Shown: positions 49,035-59,166, counted from the first letter of the stretch. The stretch is 64,000 bases of DNA from Saprospiraceae bacterium (GCA_016710115.1 JADJLN010000018.1:1-64000); one strand, 5' to 3'. Notes: generated by a model from the sequence alone, not told the origin. Numbers and translations are program-made.

Positions 49035-50182
49035 ATTGCAGTGCGCATCCGGGATGCTGCTTGCTCCAATACTGCTTCTGTTTTTGCAAAACAGACCCGT
49101 ACTGTCCGGTTGTCCTCTGGTGCATTTTTGTAAAACGGGCTGATCGGGATCAAGGCGACACCACACCGTTCCGTATACTTTCTGGCAAATGTGAGATCGT
49201 CCTCATCACTGATTCCGCTGTAATCCAGCAAGCCAAAATATGTCCCCTCACAGGGTAACACCTGAAATGGTGAACCCTCCAGATCCCGGGTAAAGTGATC
49301 CCGTTTATCCTGATAAAAATCATCCAATCCACACCAGCTGGCCGGGTCTTCCATAAATGTTGCCAGTGCGACCTGACTCGGCGTATGGACGCTGAACATG
49401 TTGAACTGATGGACTTTTCGAAATTCAGTGGATAAATCTGGTGGCGCAACGATGTAACCGGTCTTCCACCCCGTAGCGTGAAACGTCTTCCCGAAAGAAA
49501 ATGTCACCATACTTCGGCTATACAGCTCCGGATCCGCCAGGACGCTTAGATGAGGCAACCCATCGAAGACCAGGTGTTCGTACACTTCATCAGAAAGGAG
49601 CAGGAGATCATGTTGAATGACTATTTCCTTTAATGCTGCCAGATCCTCCGCACGAAAAACTTTTCCCACTGGATTATGGGGGTTATTTGTGATGATCATT
49701 CGTGTCCGCGTGGTGATCCTGGACCGCACCTCATCCCAATCCACTCTGAAATCAGGGCTTTTAATGGAATGGACACAGGCACTCCTCCAGATAAGAGAAT
49801 AGCCGGCAGATAGGAATCATAGGCTGGTTCCAACAGAATAACTTTCATCCCCTTTCCGCACTACTGCCTGGATTGCACAGAACAACCCCTGAGGAGCACC
49901 TGCTGTCACGGTGATCTCCGTTCCCGGTTCAGGGCGCACACCATAGGTCAACTGAATTTTATGCGCAATGGCTTCTCTGAGGGCCGGCAAACCCGGCATA
50001 GGCGCATACTGGTTGTACCCATCTTGTATAGCTTGTGCGACCAGATCTTTCAGACGCTGAGGTGGCTCAAAATTGGGAAACCCCTGCGCTAGATTGATGG
50101 CCTTGTGCTGGTTGGCCAAAGCGCTCATCACGGCAAAAATGGACGTACCCGCGGCGGGAAGTTTGGAGGAGATATCTGGCAT
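49028..50182 (-). CDS. Class I aminotransferase (YbdL/kynurenine-methionine type), two frameshifts
   Basis: About 384 residues after joining frames. MPDISSKLPAAGTSIFAVMSALANQ and INLAQGFPNFEPPQRL are typical of the YbdL/KAT subfamily. ITVTAGAPQGLFCAIQAVV, ITNNPHNPVGKVF, LLLSDEVYEHLVFD and FSFGKTFHATGWKTGY (PLP lysine) follow. Indels: about 49845 (AA read as AAA) and about 49755 (CCCC read as CCC). Members transaminate methionine, aromatic amino acids or kynurenine. With kynureninase at 62.3 kb and tryptophanase at 7-8 kb, kynurenine/aromatic transamination is a reasonable guess, not proven. Confidence 0.85.
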
Positions 50183-50574
50183 ATTGGATCGTGCTCAATT
50201 TCTGAACTAAAGACCGAAAGATAGGAAGAGACTGGGCAAAGGTGGAAATGGGAAGCCTCCCCGCCGCGGCGGGGCGGACAGCGGAACTTTGCTGCAAGCT
50301 AAAGGCATGTCCGCCCCCATCCTGTTCATCGTAAAATCCTGTGAATCCTGATGCTGACAACATGTGGTTTTCGGAATTCGGAATTCGGCCCTGTCCTTAT
50401 GAAATAGGTAGACAGCTTGGGATCCTCCCTCCGTGAAATCCCGTAATCCGTACCCATCCGTGATTCAGACAATTTTCGACTTTCGGCAAGTTGACCCTTT
50501 ACCCTTTACCGGCCAGTCGATAGCTCGCATCCATGCTTTTAGCGTACTCAGCGAATGGCGAAATGCGAATAGCT
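50183..50574. other. Intergenic region with GC palindrome and repeat relic
   Basis: Contains the perfect 16-bp palindrome CCCCGCCGCGGCGGGG (50259-50274) and, at about 50330-50360, AAAATCCTGTGAATCCTGAT, which resembles the core of the 136-bp repeats at 25 kb. No gene is supported. Confidence 0.6.
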
Positions 50575-50820
50575 CTAAGCATCCTCACCCACGATCAAGT
50601 CGATCGCAGCTGCCAGATCGCGATCTTTTTGGGTGACCACGTTCCCCTTAGAATGGGTGCGCAATCGGATCTCAACTCGATTATAGACATTCGTCCACTC
50701 CGGATGATGGTCCATTCTTTCTGCGACAAGCGCCACTCGGGTCATAAACCCGAATGCTGCATTAAAGTCGCAAAATTGAAAGGTGCGGGTCAGGCTGTTG
50801 TCAGCTTCGGTCCAGGACAT
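50575..50820 (-). CDS. phhB: Pterin-4a-carbinolamine dehydratase
   Basis: 81 residues from MSWTEADNSLTRTFQF; the upstream frame extension is not family sequence. Dehydrates 4a-hydroxytetrahydropterin formed by aromatic amino acid hydroxylases. Catalytic core AERMDHHPEWTNVYNRVEIR with the active His-His, then VTQKDRDLAAAIDLI. Links functionally to tyrosine catabolism (HPD, HGD) elsewhere in the window, although no phenylalanine hydroxylase is present here. Confidence 0.92.
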   Translation of the reverse strand: MSWTEADNSLTRTFQFCDFNAAFGFMTRVALVAERMDHHPEWTNVYNRVEIRLRTHSKGNVVTQKDRDLAAAIDLIVGEDA

Positions 50821-50901
50821 CGCATAAGTTTTCCCTGAAGGTAGGGCGTAGGTTAGGGAAATGCAAAGGCGCTGAGACGCAAAGAAAACCAAGCGGCAGA
50901 A

Positions 50902-51948
50902 TTAGCGTTCCTCCCATTGCCCTTTGTCCAGATTGAGCAGGGCCAGGGTCATCAGGTCGATGGTCGCCTGCACATCGGCCTTGTGCACCATCTCGATCAC
51001 CTGGTGGATATGCCTCGTCGGGATGGACAGGGCGCCGGCAATGGCCCCATTCTTTCCATAACGCTGTACTGCGGCAGTGTCCGTGCCGCCCGCTGTGAGG
51101 ACCTCTGACTGCCAGGTAATACCGGCCGCATCAGCCTGATCGCGGAGATAATCTACCATGCGCGGATCGCAGACGGTCATGCCATCGAGAATTTTGATGG
51201 CCGTACCCTTACCGAGTTTGGTGACTACCTCCTGGGGCTGGGCTCCCGGCACATCGAAGGCAATGGTCGTATCCAGCACGATCCCGAAATCCGGATTGAT
51301 CCGGTGGGCGGCAGAAATGGCACCTCGCAGGCCGATCTCCTCCTGTACGGTGAAGACAGCGTGGAGATCAAACGGCAATTCCTTTCCTTTCAGAGCCTTC
51401 AGCACTTCAACCAGGATGAAGACCGAGATGCGATTGTCCAGGGATTTGCTGTTGATGCATTCTCCCATTTCGATCATCTGACGCTCGCGGGTCACGGGGT
51501 CGCCCACACGGATCAGTTTTTTGACCTGCTCCGCCGGCAGACCGGAATCGATGAAAAAGTCTTCGATCTGGACGGCCTTGTTCCGCTCTTCCGTCTTCAT
51601 CAGGTGGATGGGCTTACTGCCCATCACGCCGATCACCTCTTCACGACCGTGGACGATCACCCGTTGAGCAGTGAGGGTCTTTGCATCAAAGCCGCCGAGG
51701 GTGGAAAAGCGCAGGAAACCTTCATCATCGATATGGGTGACAATGAAGCTGATCTCATCCATATGTGCAGTAACCATCACCCGCTTGTCCTGACGACCTT
51801 TTCGCAGCACCATAAGGTTGCCCATGGGATCTACGGACATCTCATCGGCCAGGTCGGCGACCTGTTCTTTGAGGAATGCGCGGATACGGTGTTCAAATCC
51901 CGGAGCACCAGGAATCTCACATATGGTCTTCAGGAGGTTCAGATTCAT
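50902..51948 (-). CDS. M42-family aminopeptidase
   Basis: 348 residues, intact. Dinuclear metallo-aminopeptidase. Metal and catalytic motifs in order: VMVTAHMDEISFIV, NSKSLDNRISVFIL, VFTVQEEIGLRGAISAA, FGIVLDTTIAFDVP, and the terminal IPTRHIHQVIEMVH. Probably a cytosolic tetrahedral peptidase for peptide turnover. Divergent from the radical SAM gene. Confidence 0.93.
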   Translation of the reverse strand: MNLNLLKTICEIPGAPGFEHRIRAFLKEQVADLADEMSVDPMGNLMVLRKGRQDKRVMVTAHMDEISFIVTHIDDEGFLRFSTLGGFDAKTLTAQRVIVHGREEVIGVMGSKPIHLMKTEERNKAVQIEDFFIDSGLPAEQVKKLIRVGDPVTRERQMIEMGECINSKSLDNRISVFILVEVLKALKGKELPFDLHAVFTVQEEIGLRGAISAAHRINPDFGIVLDTTIAFDVPGAQPQEVVTKLGKGTAIKILDGMTVCDPRMVDYLRDQADAAGITWQSEVLTAGGTDTAAVQRYGKNGAIAGALSIPTRHIHQVIEMVHKADVQATIDLMTLALLNLDKGQWEER

Positions 51949-51998
51949 GTCTTGCGGTTTTTCGGAAGGAGCGCAAAAATAGACAAAAGGCCTTTACT

Positions 51999-53044
51999 TT
52001 GACAATCAAGCCACCAACCACTTTGTCCTTGCACTACCGGGATACCCGCAATTTTCTTTCCAAACTGACCTTCCGCCGTCTGGGGAATGCCGGAAAGGTA
52101 CTGGCATCGTACCACCTGGCCCGATGGACAAGACACCCCATTCAGTGGGGGCTGCCCATGACCATCTCCCTGGAGCCCACCACTGCCTGCAATCTCCGCT
52201 GCCCGGAATGCCCGAGTGGTCTTCGTGCATTTACCCGGGAAACCGGCAACCTCAAACCGATTTCTTCCGGAAAACCATAGACGAACTGAGCCGGGATCTG
52301 ATCTACCTGATCTTCTACTTCCAGGGCGAGCCCTTTATCAATCCCAATTTTCTGGAGATGGTCGCTTATGCAAGAAAGAATGGTCTTTACACCATTACCT
52401 CCACCAACGGCCACTTTCTGGATGACGAAAGCGCCAAGGAAACCGTTGAAAGCGGCCTCGACAGGTTGATCATCAGTGTCGATGGAACGACCCAGGAAAC
52501 CTATGAACAGTACCGCAAGGAAGGCGATCTGGAGACGGTCCTGCAGGGCGCACGACATGTGGTCAAATGGAAAAAGGCGTTGAACAGTGCCACCCCGCAT
52601 ATCGTCTTTCAATTTCTGGTGGTCCGTCCGAATGAACATCAGATCCCGGAGATCTATCGACTGGCGGAGGAGATCGGTGTGGATGAGGTGAAGCTAAAAA
52701 CGGCACAGGTCTATGATTTTGAGCGCGGCAATCCACTTATCCCGACGGATCTCAAATACAGCCGTTATCTCCCCCAGCATGATGGCAGCTGGCGCACACG
52801 ACATACCCTTGCCAACCACTGCTGGAAGCTTTGGCACGCCTGTGAGATCACCTGGGACGGGATGGTGGTACCCTGCTGTTTCGACAAGGATGCCACCCAT
52901 CCGCTGGGTGATCTAAAACACCATTCTTTTCGGAAGATTTGGCAGGGTAAGGAATACCAGCAATTTCGAACACAGATCCTGAAAGGGCGTGACCAGATTG
53001 ATATTTGCACGAACTGTACGGAGGGGTGCAAGGTGTGGGGGTGA
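51999..53044 (+). CDS. Radical SAM/SPASM protein, one frameshift
   Basis: About 348 residues. The radical SAM cluster motif is CNLRCPEC (CX3CX2C) in ISLEPTTACNLRCPECPSG. A TIM-barrel core follows (DLIYLIFYFQGEPFINPNFL, GLDRLIISVDGTTQETYEQY). The C-terminal SPASM-like Cys set is CWKLWHACEITWDGMVVPCC and ICTNCTEGCKVWG at the very end. Near 52255 the frame breaks (AAAA read as AAA). No ATG precedes the conserved part; TTG 51999 is the best start guess. The last about 175 bp of this gene recur at least three more times (55.5, 59.2 and 62.1 kb) as 3'-end copies flanking the cassettes downstream. Confidence 0.85.
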
Positions 53045-53158
53045 GGAAGCTCCACGCACGCATTGTTATAATTCTGGAAGTTATTCACCACATATTCTTC
53101 ATTGATTTTGGGAAAGCTACATTTTTCATATTGGGAGAATTCTGTCCAGATCCAGTTG

Positions 53159-53803
53159 CTATTTGCATCTTGTGGAATTAATAATATTCTCTTTACTTTT
53201 AAAATTGGCATCAGGATGATAGTAACTTATAAAGTTAATTATGCCATACGGGCAAATTTCGAATTTGTACACCCTAGACATAAAATGCCAAAAATTCACA
53301 TTAATGTCTTTTCGGAAATATACAATTGGAATATAATTAAATGTATCGATTTGAAAGATATGCCCCAATGCAAATACAATTGAATTTGGAGCAAGCTCGC
53401 GTGGCAACAAATTATTATAGTCTTTGTCTGGAAAATTACCAAATACCTCTAAAATTTTATGCTTTTTATTTGCAAATAAAAAAGGTAATTTATGAGCATT
53501 GACGTTCTTTATTACAGAATCAATAGTTTCTTCTCCAAAATAAGGAAAATTGTCAAATGAACTGCGATTATAATCATGAAGCTGAATAATTACAATATCA
53601 ACCTGAGCGGTATCATTGAGTGGCAATACCGGGTTTACATCCCAGTCATCAGGTGACAATAGGGTATGCTCAATTACATACTTATTAATGTAGTTTAATT
53701 CCTGATTTTCGATTGGTTTCATACTCTTTGCAGGGTATGTCGATTTCGCTAAACCACATGCCGCACATGTAATTGATATATATATGAATATTTTTAGTCG
53801 CAT
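53159..53803 (-). CDS. Partner lipoprotein A (candidate immunity protein)
   Basis: 214 residues from MRLKIFIYISITCAACGLAK, a lipoprotein signal with lipobox CAAC. The start overlaps the last 10 bp of large gene A. The body (NYINKYVIEHTLLSPDDWDV, DIVIIQLHDYNRSSFDNF, KILEVFGNFPDKDYNNLL, SIVFALGHIFQIDTFNYIPI) is AT-rich and matches no family I know. A decayed paralogue lies at 55797-56438. Position, size and coupling fit an immunity or inhibitor protein for gene A; this is inference. Confidence 0.7.
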   Translation of the reverse strand: MRLKIFIYISITCAACGLAKSTYPAKSMKPIENQELNYINKYVIEHTLLSPDDWDVNPVLPLNDTAQVDIVIIQLHDYNRSSFDNFPYFGEETIDSVIKNVNAHKLPFLFANKKHKILEVFGNFPDKDYNNLLPRELAPNSIVFALGHIFQIDTFNYIPIVYFRKDINVNFWHFMSRVYKFEICPYGIINFISYYHPDANFKSKENIINSTRCK

Positions 53804-55425
53804 GATGATAATACAGAGTTTATATGGCCAGGTTGTTGGATAAAGTTTAAATAAGCTCCATATTGCGTTTGTACGAATTGCTGCGTAATGCCACAATAAT
53901 TTAAAACATCAATTGGAAAGCCATTGAGAACCAACCCAACAAAATTACTATAGGTTCCAATTCCATTATTCATCTCGATCAGGCCATTTACCATCTCATC
54001 CAGATAGTGCTCCATCATCAAGTTGTGCTCGCTTGGACCAGCTTGCCCTCCATACTCATTGAGCACCAATTGGTGGAATGCCTGTGCGAAATCAATGTCA
54101 TTTCCATTCCAACCATAGCCCTCAATTAATCTCCTTTCAATATCAGCATGAATCAATTCATGCTGAATCGTTTCAAACACATCTAAGGCATCAATCGTAG
54201 TACAATTAAGGGAATTGACTTCGATCACTATCTGCTTTATTCCTTCCCAAGGGTTTGTTACTCTAGTACCAGCATAAGCTGAGTTATTCAATCCAGGATA
54301 CAAAGAATAGTCCAATGCTCGAATATGTAAACCAAACCCCAAACCGTTATTATTGCCCATAGATCCATCAAAGCCACTCATGAGCTCACAAACAAACGAA
54401 GTTCCCAGCCCAGAATTCATCATTTTATCGATTATACAAGCATATTTAGGGCACAAAGTTTTAAGACTCTTCTGGATGACTATAATATCGAGTTTATCCA
54501 GCGCCTCAAATACATCCCCCCTCCCCATATACTCCCCACCGCACAACGATTCGATCAATTCACTCATCAATGCCTGATGAGGCTTGTTGGGGTTGCAGGG
54601 ATCAACCAGGGTAGCCCCATTCAGTTCATGGTTCAGAACATCCAGCACGTCATCCGTCATGCTGTTCGACGTTCCTCCACTTTCCGCTCCATTCGCCCCT
54701 TCCTGCACACCACACGATTGGCCCATGCATTCCCAGGCTTCTGGAGAAAGTGCGCCTACAATTGCCTGAATCGCCTCAATGTTGTTCCGGCATTCCCGAT
54801 CCAGTTGCTTCCAATTATCAATGAAATCGGAAGGGATATTGCTAAAGATACCATTGGTACTCGAGGATGAACCGCCACTGTTGTAAATGCCGCCGCTATT
54901 GTTCCCCGGATTGAAAGAAAATGTTGGTGGCCGAGTGCCATTTCCTAGTTCGTTAAAATCAATTGCGGGATTGCAATGGGGACAATGCTTTTTGGGGCAA
55001 GATCCTCTTCCATTCCTTTTACATGTAGGACAAATTACAGGATATTGATAAGGTCCATCTTCTCCTACTTCCCCAACGCCATCCGTAAACATAGGTGACC
55101 ATTCATCCCATCGGGTATTCCACCAATTATTATCACCACCTCGAACTTGGGCAGCTGATATAGTTTCATTCACATAGATCGTATCAATCATTCCTTGTTG
55201 GTAATGTGAGGCATCTACTATGCCTTCCCCTATGACATATACGGCTCCCCATCCGGTAAAGACTTGTACAAACTCTTCCGTCGTCTCGAAGGAAAAGGCA
55301 AAATCCCTGTCCGGCACGAACTCGTAGTAATAGACTCGTATCGTTGAATCCATTGTATAGTAAAGATACGCCAAGAGAAGAGAAGAGAAGAGAAGAGAAG
55401 AGAAGAGAAGAGAGAATTTTAACAT
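53794..55425 (-). CDS. Large cassette protein A: HExxH metallopeptidase domain, N-terminally truncated
   Basis: 543 residues. The N-terminus (MLKFSLLFSSLLFSSLLLAYLYY) is translated from the AAGAG tract and joins directly to the conserved module at AYLYYTMDST. Relative to copy B about 322 bp are missing, removing the lipoprotein signal and about 100 residues. Next come the conserved CPTC...CPKKHCPHC cluster, a Gly/Ser linker (FNPGNNSGGIYNSGGSSSS) and the common CNPNKPHQALMSELIESLCG, ending at GGEYMGRGDVF. The variable C-terminal domain contains HELIH (coded at 54148-54162) and a downstream HNLMMEHYLDEM helix, a zincin arrangement. The stop overlaps partner A. Toxin/effector function is inferred. 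Confidence 0.75.
   Translation of the reverse strand: MLKFSLLFSSLLFSSLLLAYLYYTMDSTIRVYYYEFVPDRDFAFSFETTEEFVQVFTGWGAVYVIGEGIVDASHYQQGMIDTIYVNETISAAQVRGGDNNWWNTRWDEWSPMFTDGVGEVGEDGPYQYPVICPTCKRNGRGSCPKKHCPHCNPAIDFNELGNGTRPPTFSFNPGNNSGGIYNSGGSSSSTNGIFSNIPSDFIDNWKQLDRECRNNIEAIQAIVGALSPEAWECMGQSCGVQEGANGAESGGTSNSMTDDVLDVLNHELNGATLVDPCNPNKPHQALMSELIESLCGGEYMGRGDVFEALDKLDIIVIQKSLKTLCPKYACIIDKMMNSGLGTSFVCELMSGFDGSMGNNNGLGFGLHIRALDYSLYPGLNNSAYAGTRVTNPWEGIKQIVIEVNSLNCTTIDALDVFETIQHELIHADIERRLIEGYGWNGNDIDFAQAFHQLVLNEYGGQAGPSEHNLMMEHYLDEMVNGLIEMNNGIGTYSNFVGLVLNGFPIDVLNYCGITQQFVQTQYGAYLNFIQQPGHINSVLSSCD
55373..55412. repeat. AAGAG pentamer tract, copy A (8 units)
   Basis: Eight consecutive AAGAG units at the 5' end of cassette gene A (CTCTT on the coding strand), read as FSSLL repeats. 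A change of one unit would shift the frame. Confidence 0.9.
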
Positions 55426-55495
55426 TTACATAACAGTTATTTGTTGGTCATTTGACAAATTGTCGAGGTATAGCCACATCTGAAGACAGGCCGGC

Positions 55496-55678
55496 CTGGT
55501 CGTCCCCTGCTGTTTCGACAAGGATGCCACCCATCAGCTGGGTGATCTAAAACATCATTCTTTTCGGAAGATCTGGCAGGGTAAGGAATACCAGCAATTT
55601 CGAACACAGATCCTGAAAGGGCGTGCCCAGATTGATATTTGCACGAACTGTACGGAGGGGTGCAAGGTGTGGGGGTGA
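55496..55678 (+). repeat. Radical SAM 3'-end copy 1
   Basis: About 180 bp nearly identical to the last part of the radical SAM gene (52862-53044), encoding CCFDKDATH through GCKVWG and ending at the same TGA. It differs from the intact gene by CAGCTGGG for CCGCTGGG, CATCATT for CACCATT and AGATCTGG for AGATTTGG; the last two changes are shared with the other copies. Confidence 0.88.
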
Positions 55679-55796
55679 AACTAGGCTATGTGGTCACTTT
55701 TGAAAGGGCCTGAGTAATTCAACATTTACTATGTCTTTATTTTGGAGTCGATAACTTTGCCGCAGCAGGGGTCAATTCAGAAGATTAAAATACTAC

Positions 55797-56438
55797 TTAC
55801 AAATCGTAGAATTAATAATGACCTCTTTAAATGAATTATTCCAATCTGGGATATAAAAACTGACAAAATTGATTATACCATACGAGCAAACTTCAAACTT
55901 GTATACCCTTGACATAAGGTGCCAATAGTCCACATTATCGTCCTTTCGAAGATATACTATTGGAATATAATTAAATGAATCAATTTGCTAAACATGCCCC
56001 AATGCAAATACAATTGAATTTGGAGGAAGCTCGCGTGGCAACAAATTATTGTAGTCCTTTTCTGGAAAATTACCAAACACCTCTAATACTTTATGTTTTT
56101 TATTAGCAAATAAATTAGGTATTTTATAAGCATTGATATTTAAAATCACAGAATCAATAATTTCTTCTTCAAAAAAAGGCAATTTATCAAATGCGCTGCG
56201 ATTATCTTCATGAAGTTGAATAATTACAATATCAATCTGCGATGTATCATTCAGTGGCAATACCGGATTTACATCCCAATCTAAAGGTGACAATATGGTA
56301 TGTTCAATTATATATTTATTGATATAATTCAATTCCCTGGATTTCTATATACTCCATACCATTTACTGGGCCTGTGGGTTTTGAAAGTCCACAGGCCACA
56401 AACGTAATCGATATAAAAATAAATACTCCTAATTGCAT
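55797..56438 (-). pseudogene. Orphan partner lipoprotein (paralogue of partner A), broken
   Basis: Starts MQLGVFIFISITFVACGLSK (lipobox VAC), then a one-base insertion near 56340 shifts frame. The body (NYINKYIIEHTILSPLDWDV ... LEVFGNFPEKDYNNLLPREL) closely matches partner A. An in-frame TAG near 55988 replaces a sense codon after ALGHV, and the rest (QIDSFNYIPIVYLRKD ... CSYGIINFVSFYIPDW) continues to TAG 55797-55799. Two independent lesions mark it as a pseudogene. It has no intact large gene; only a toxin-A-like tail remnant is next to it. Confidence 0.8.
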
Positions 56439-56443
56439 GATGA

Positions 56444-56543
56444 CAAAACAGAGTTAATATGACCGGGCTGCTGGATAAAGCTCAAATAAGCTGCATATTG
56501 CGTTTGTACGAATTGTACAGAGGGGTGCAAGGTGTAGGAGTGA
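56444..56543. other. Remnant of a cassette A-type gene end fused to a short radical SAM 3' end
   Basis: The stretch about 56448-56510 resembles the 3' end of cassette gene A (compare 53810-53876), then passes at a shared TTTGTACGAA into GGGGTGCAAGGTGTAGGAGTGA, the end of the radical SAM copies (stop 56541-56543). It looks like a recombination or deletion junction. Confidence 0.65.
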
Positions 56544-56693
56544 TGGCCTGATTCTATGCCTTCTGTCTAAGCGCAAGAGCCAACTTTTATAAAAATTATC
56601 TGTCGAAATTGAGCTTCAAATGTGGTCGCTTTTCACTCTTGGTGCTTTTAGACGCCACCTGTCTCATCCTGTTTTCCCTGCAATGAATATTCC

Positions 56694-57221
56694 CTAATAA
56701 GCAGCGTGATAAACCTCTTCGCCCTTGTTCCATTTTCCTAACGAGTCCTTGAAATAAACCACGCCAATAACAGAATAATTCTTAAGAACCTTTCTTTCTA
56801 CTTTAACCAATACAGAGTCCTTATGGGAAAAGCAAGCACCGGAGATCAATAAATAGATCCTGGGATTACCCTCTGTCTGTTGCTTGCCCAGTATATCCTT
56901 ATGATCAACATCCGCAAATACAAATGATTCATAGCAAGTATCCTTTAGAGCAATCCCCAAAGGATCCATGCCAAATTTTAAGCTAAAATCACATGTGGAA
57001 TCCAAAGGCTGACCAAATTGATCAATAAGATTAAAATCAAGTGAATGAGAAATATTGCATATCCGGGTAGAAACCACATGTTCAAATTCATGATCACTAC
57101 AAGGAAAGTACGCTAAAATCACGTTACCCAATAAATCAAAATCATGATACGGTTCTTGATTAAGATCAATCGAACAACCAATTAAAAGAAAACATACGAT
57201 TGTACAAATCCCTAGTCGCAT
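56694..57221 (-). CDS. Partner lipoprotein B (candidate immunity protein)
   Basis: 175 residues from MRLGICTIVCFLLIGCSIDL (lipobox LIGC). It overlaps the last 10 bp of cassette gene B, exactly the geometry of partner A. The mature sequence (EPYHDFDLLGNVILAYFPCS, CNISHSLDFNLIDQFGQPLD, KNYSVIGVVYFKDSLGKWNK) is unrelated to partner A by eye, as expected if each partner is specific to its variable C-terminal domain. No known family. Confidence 0.7.
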   Translation of the reverse strand: MRLGICTIVCFLLIGCSIDLNQEPYHDFDLLGNVILAYFPCSDHEFEHVVSTRICNISHSLDFNLIDQFGQPLDSTCDFSLKFGMDPLGIALKDTCYESFVFADVDHKDILGKQQTEGNPRIYLLISGACFSHKDSVLVKVERKVLKNYSVIGVVYFKDSLGKWNKGEEVYHAAY

Positions 57222-59028
57222 CTATCGAATGGTTGAGCCATCAGAAATTCATATTCGTCATAATACTCACTTATATAATAATCAACAAATCCCAAATAGC
57301 TGCCGTGCACAGAAAGGCCCGCCCAAGCCAAATACAAATAGTAATCAATTGAATACCTGTTATTATCAACAGATTGAAGTGCTTGAGCAATTTCTTGCAC
57401 ATACATATTTGCCATTACTTCATGCTGAGCAGTTACATAAGGTGCCTCCCAATCCGGCCAACGCAACTTTAATGCCATATTCCACATTTCTTCATATGAG
57501 ACCGGGTCAAATGGATTTTGATGACCTTCAACTACTTCTCTAAACAATTCAGCATGGACTGCCTCATGCAATATTTCTGACGCCATTTCAAGGGGATTCC
57601 CATCACAGGCACCTCCTAAACCAGCAAGAGTAATTGTTATTAAATTCGTATTAGGATCGTATCCAGTACTTGAAACAGATGATGAATAATTTATCTCAAT
57701 TTTAAGACTATTATTTACATTGCCCATAAAATTGCCAACAGTATTACAATATAGCTTGATGCTTGGATCATTTAGCAAACGTAACATACATTTTGCATTT
57801 TGACAATCATTTAAACTTTGATCACCAATGATTATATCACTTGAATTTAGGCTTTTGAATACATCCCCCCTCCCCATATACTCCCCACCGCACAACGATT
57901 CGATCAATTCACTCATCAATGCCTGATGAGGCTTGTTGGGGTTGCAGGGATCAACCAGGGTAGCCCCATTCAGTTCATGGTTCAGAACATCCAGCACGTC
58001 ATCCGTCATGCTGTTCGACGTTCCTCCACTTTCCGCTCCATTCGCCCCTTCCTGCACACCACACGATTGGCCCATGCATTCCCAGGCTTCTGGAGAAAGT
58101 GCGCCTACAATTGCCTGAATCGCCTCAATGTTGTTCCGGCATTCCCGATCCAGTTGCTTCCAATTATCAATGAAATCGGAAGGGATATTGCTAAAGATAC
58201 CATTGGTACTCGAGGATGAACCGCCACTGTTGTAAATGCCGCCGCTATTGTTCCCCGGATTGAAAGAAAATGTTGGTGGCCGAGTGCCATTTCCTAGTTC
58301 GTTAAAATCAATTGCGGGATTGCAATGGGGACAATGCTTTTGGGGCAAGATCCTCTTCCATTCCTTTTACATGTAGGACAAATTACAGGATATTGATAAG
58401 GTCCATCTTCTCCTACTTCCCCAACGCCATCCGTAAACATAGGTGACCATTCATCCCATCGGGTATTCCACCAATTATTATCACCACCTCGAACTTGGGC
58501 AGCTGATATAGTTTCATTCACATAGATCGTATCAATCATTCCTTGTTGGTAATGTGAGGCATCTACTATGCCTTCCCCTATGACATATACGGCTCCCCAT
58601 CCGGTAAAGACTTGTACAAACTCTTCCGTCGTCTCGAAGGAAAAGGCAAAATCCCTGTCCGGCACGAACTCGTAGTAATAGACTCGTATCGTTGAATCCA
58701 TTGTATAGTAAAGATACGCCCAGGAAAACGGAATAAAACGCTGCAGACTGGTGCACGGTACCAGGATGACCGAATCATTCAAGTTGAACCGTTCATCCCA
58801 TTGTGGATCCAGTACCGAAATCAAGTCTTCCCCTTCGATCACCGTACCGGAATAACTCGCTGCATCCATCAATAACAGTGTCATGACACTTACTGTATCT
58901 CCTTCCCTAAGACTGGCCTGGAGATATCTTCCGGCATCTGAAGGTTCCAATACAGGATCGTTTTTCTGACAACCAATAGTTCCGATCACAGCGATCAGAA
59001 TAAGCATTTTGAGTCCATGATGTTGCAT
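57212..59028 (-). CDS. Large cassette protein B: lipoprotein with HExxH metallopeptidase domain
   Basis: About 605 residues with one frameshift near 58340 (T5 in copy A, T4 here). MQHHGLKMLILIAVIGTIGC is a lipoprotein signal. The conserved N-terminal module (WDERFNLNDSVILVPCTSLQ, YYYEFVPDRDFAFSFETTEE, GGDNNWWNTRWDEWSPMFTD), Cys cluster and linker match copy A almost base for base until YMGRGDVF. The C-terminal domain differs: EILHEAVHAELFREVVEGH (HEAVH at 57554-57568), then VTAQHEVMANMYVQEIAQAL and YYLYLAWAGL. This HExxH...QHExMA...LAWxGL pattern recurs in Bacteroidota exported effector-like proteins. Stop overlaps partner B. Confidence 0.8.
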
Positions 59029-59042
59029 ACCTAATGGCGTTT

Positions 59043-59082
59043 AAGAGAAGAGAAGAGAAGAGAAGAGAAGAGAAGAGAAGAG
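59043..59082. repeat. AAGAG pentamer tract, copy B (8 units)
   Basis: Eight AAGAG units 15-54 bp upstream of the copy B start codon, in the 5' untranslated or promoter-spacer region. Confidence 0.9.
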
Positions 59083-59166
59083 AGAATTTTAACATTTACA
59101 TAACAGTTATTTGTTGGTCATTTGACAAATTGTCGAGGTATAGCCACATCTGAAGACAGGCCGGCC

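Noticed and set aside
54577..54870. Plus-strand frames of 97 codons repeated in the cassette array (also at 57926-58219)
   Set aside because: They are antisense shadows of the conserved module of genes A and B.
55496..55678. Radical SAM 3'-end copies as separate short genes
   Set aside because: They lack starts and the N-terminal CX3CX2C domain; they are duplicated gene ends.
58907..59095. Minus-strand frame through the AAGAG tract ahead of cassette B
   Set aside because: It runs out of frame with the lipoprotein signal of B; the true start is at 59028.
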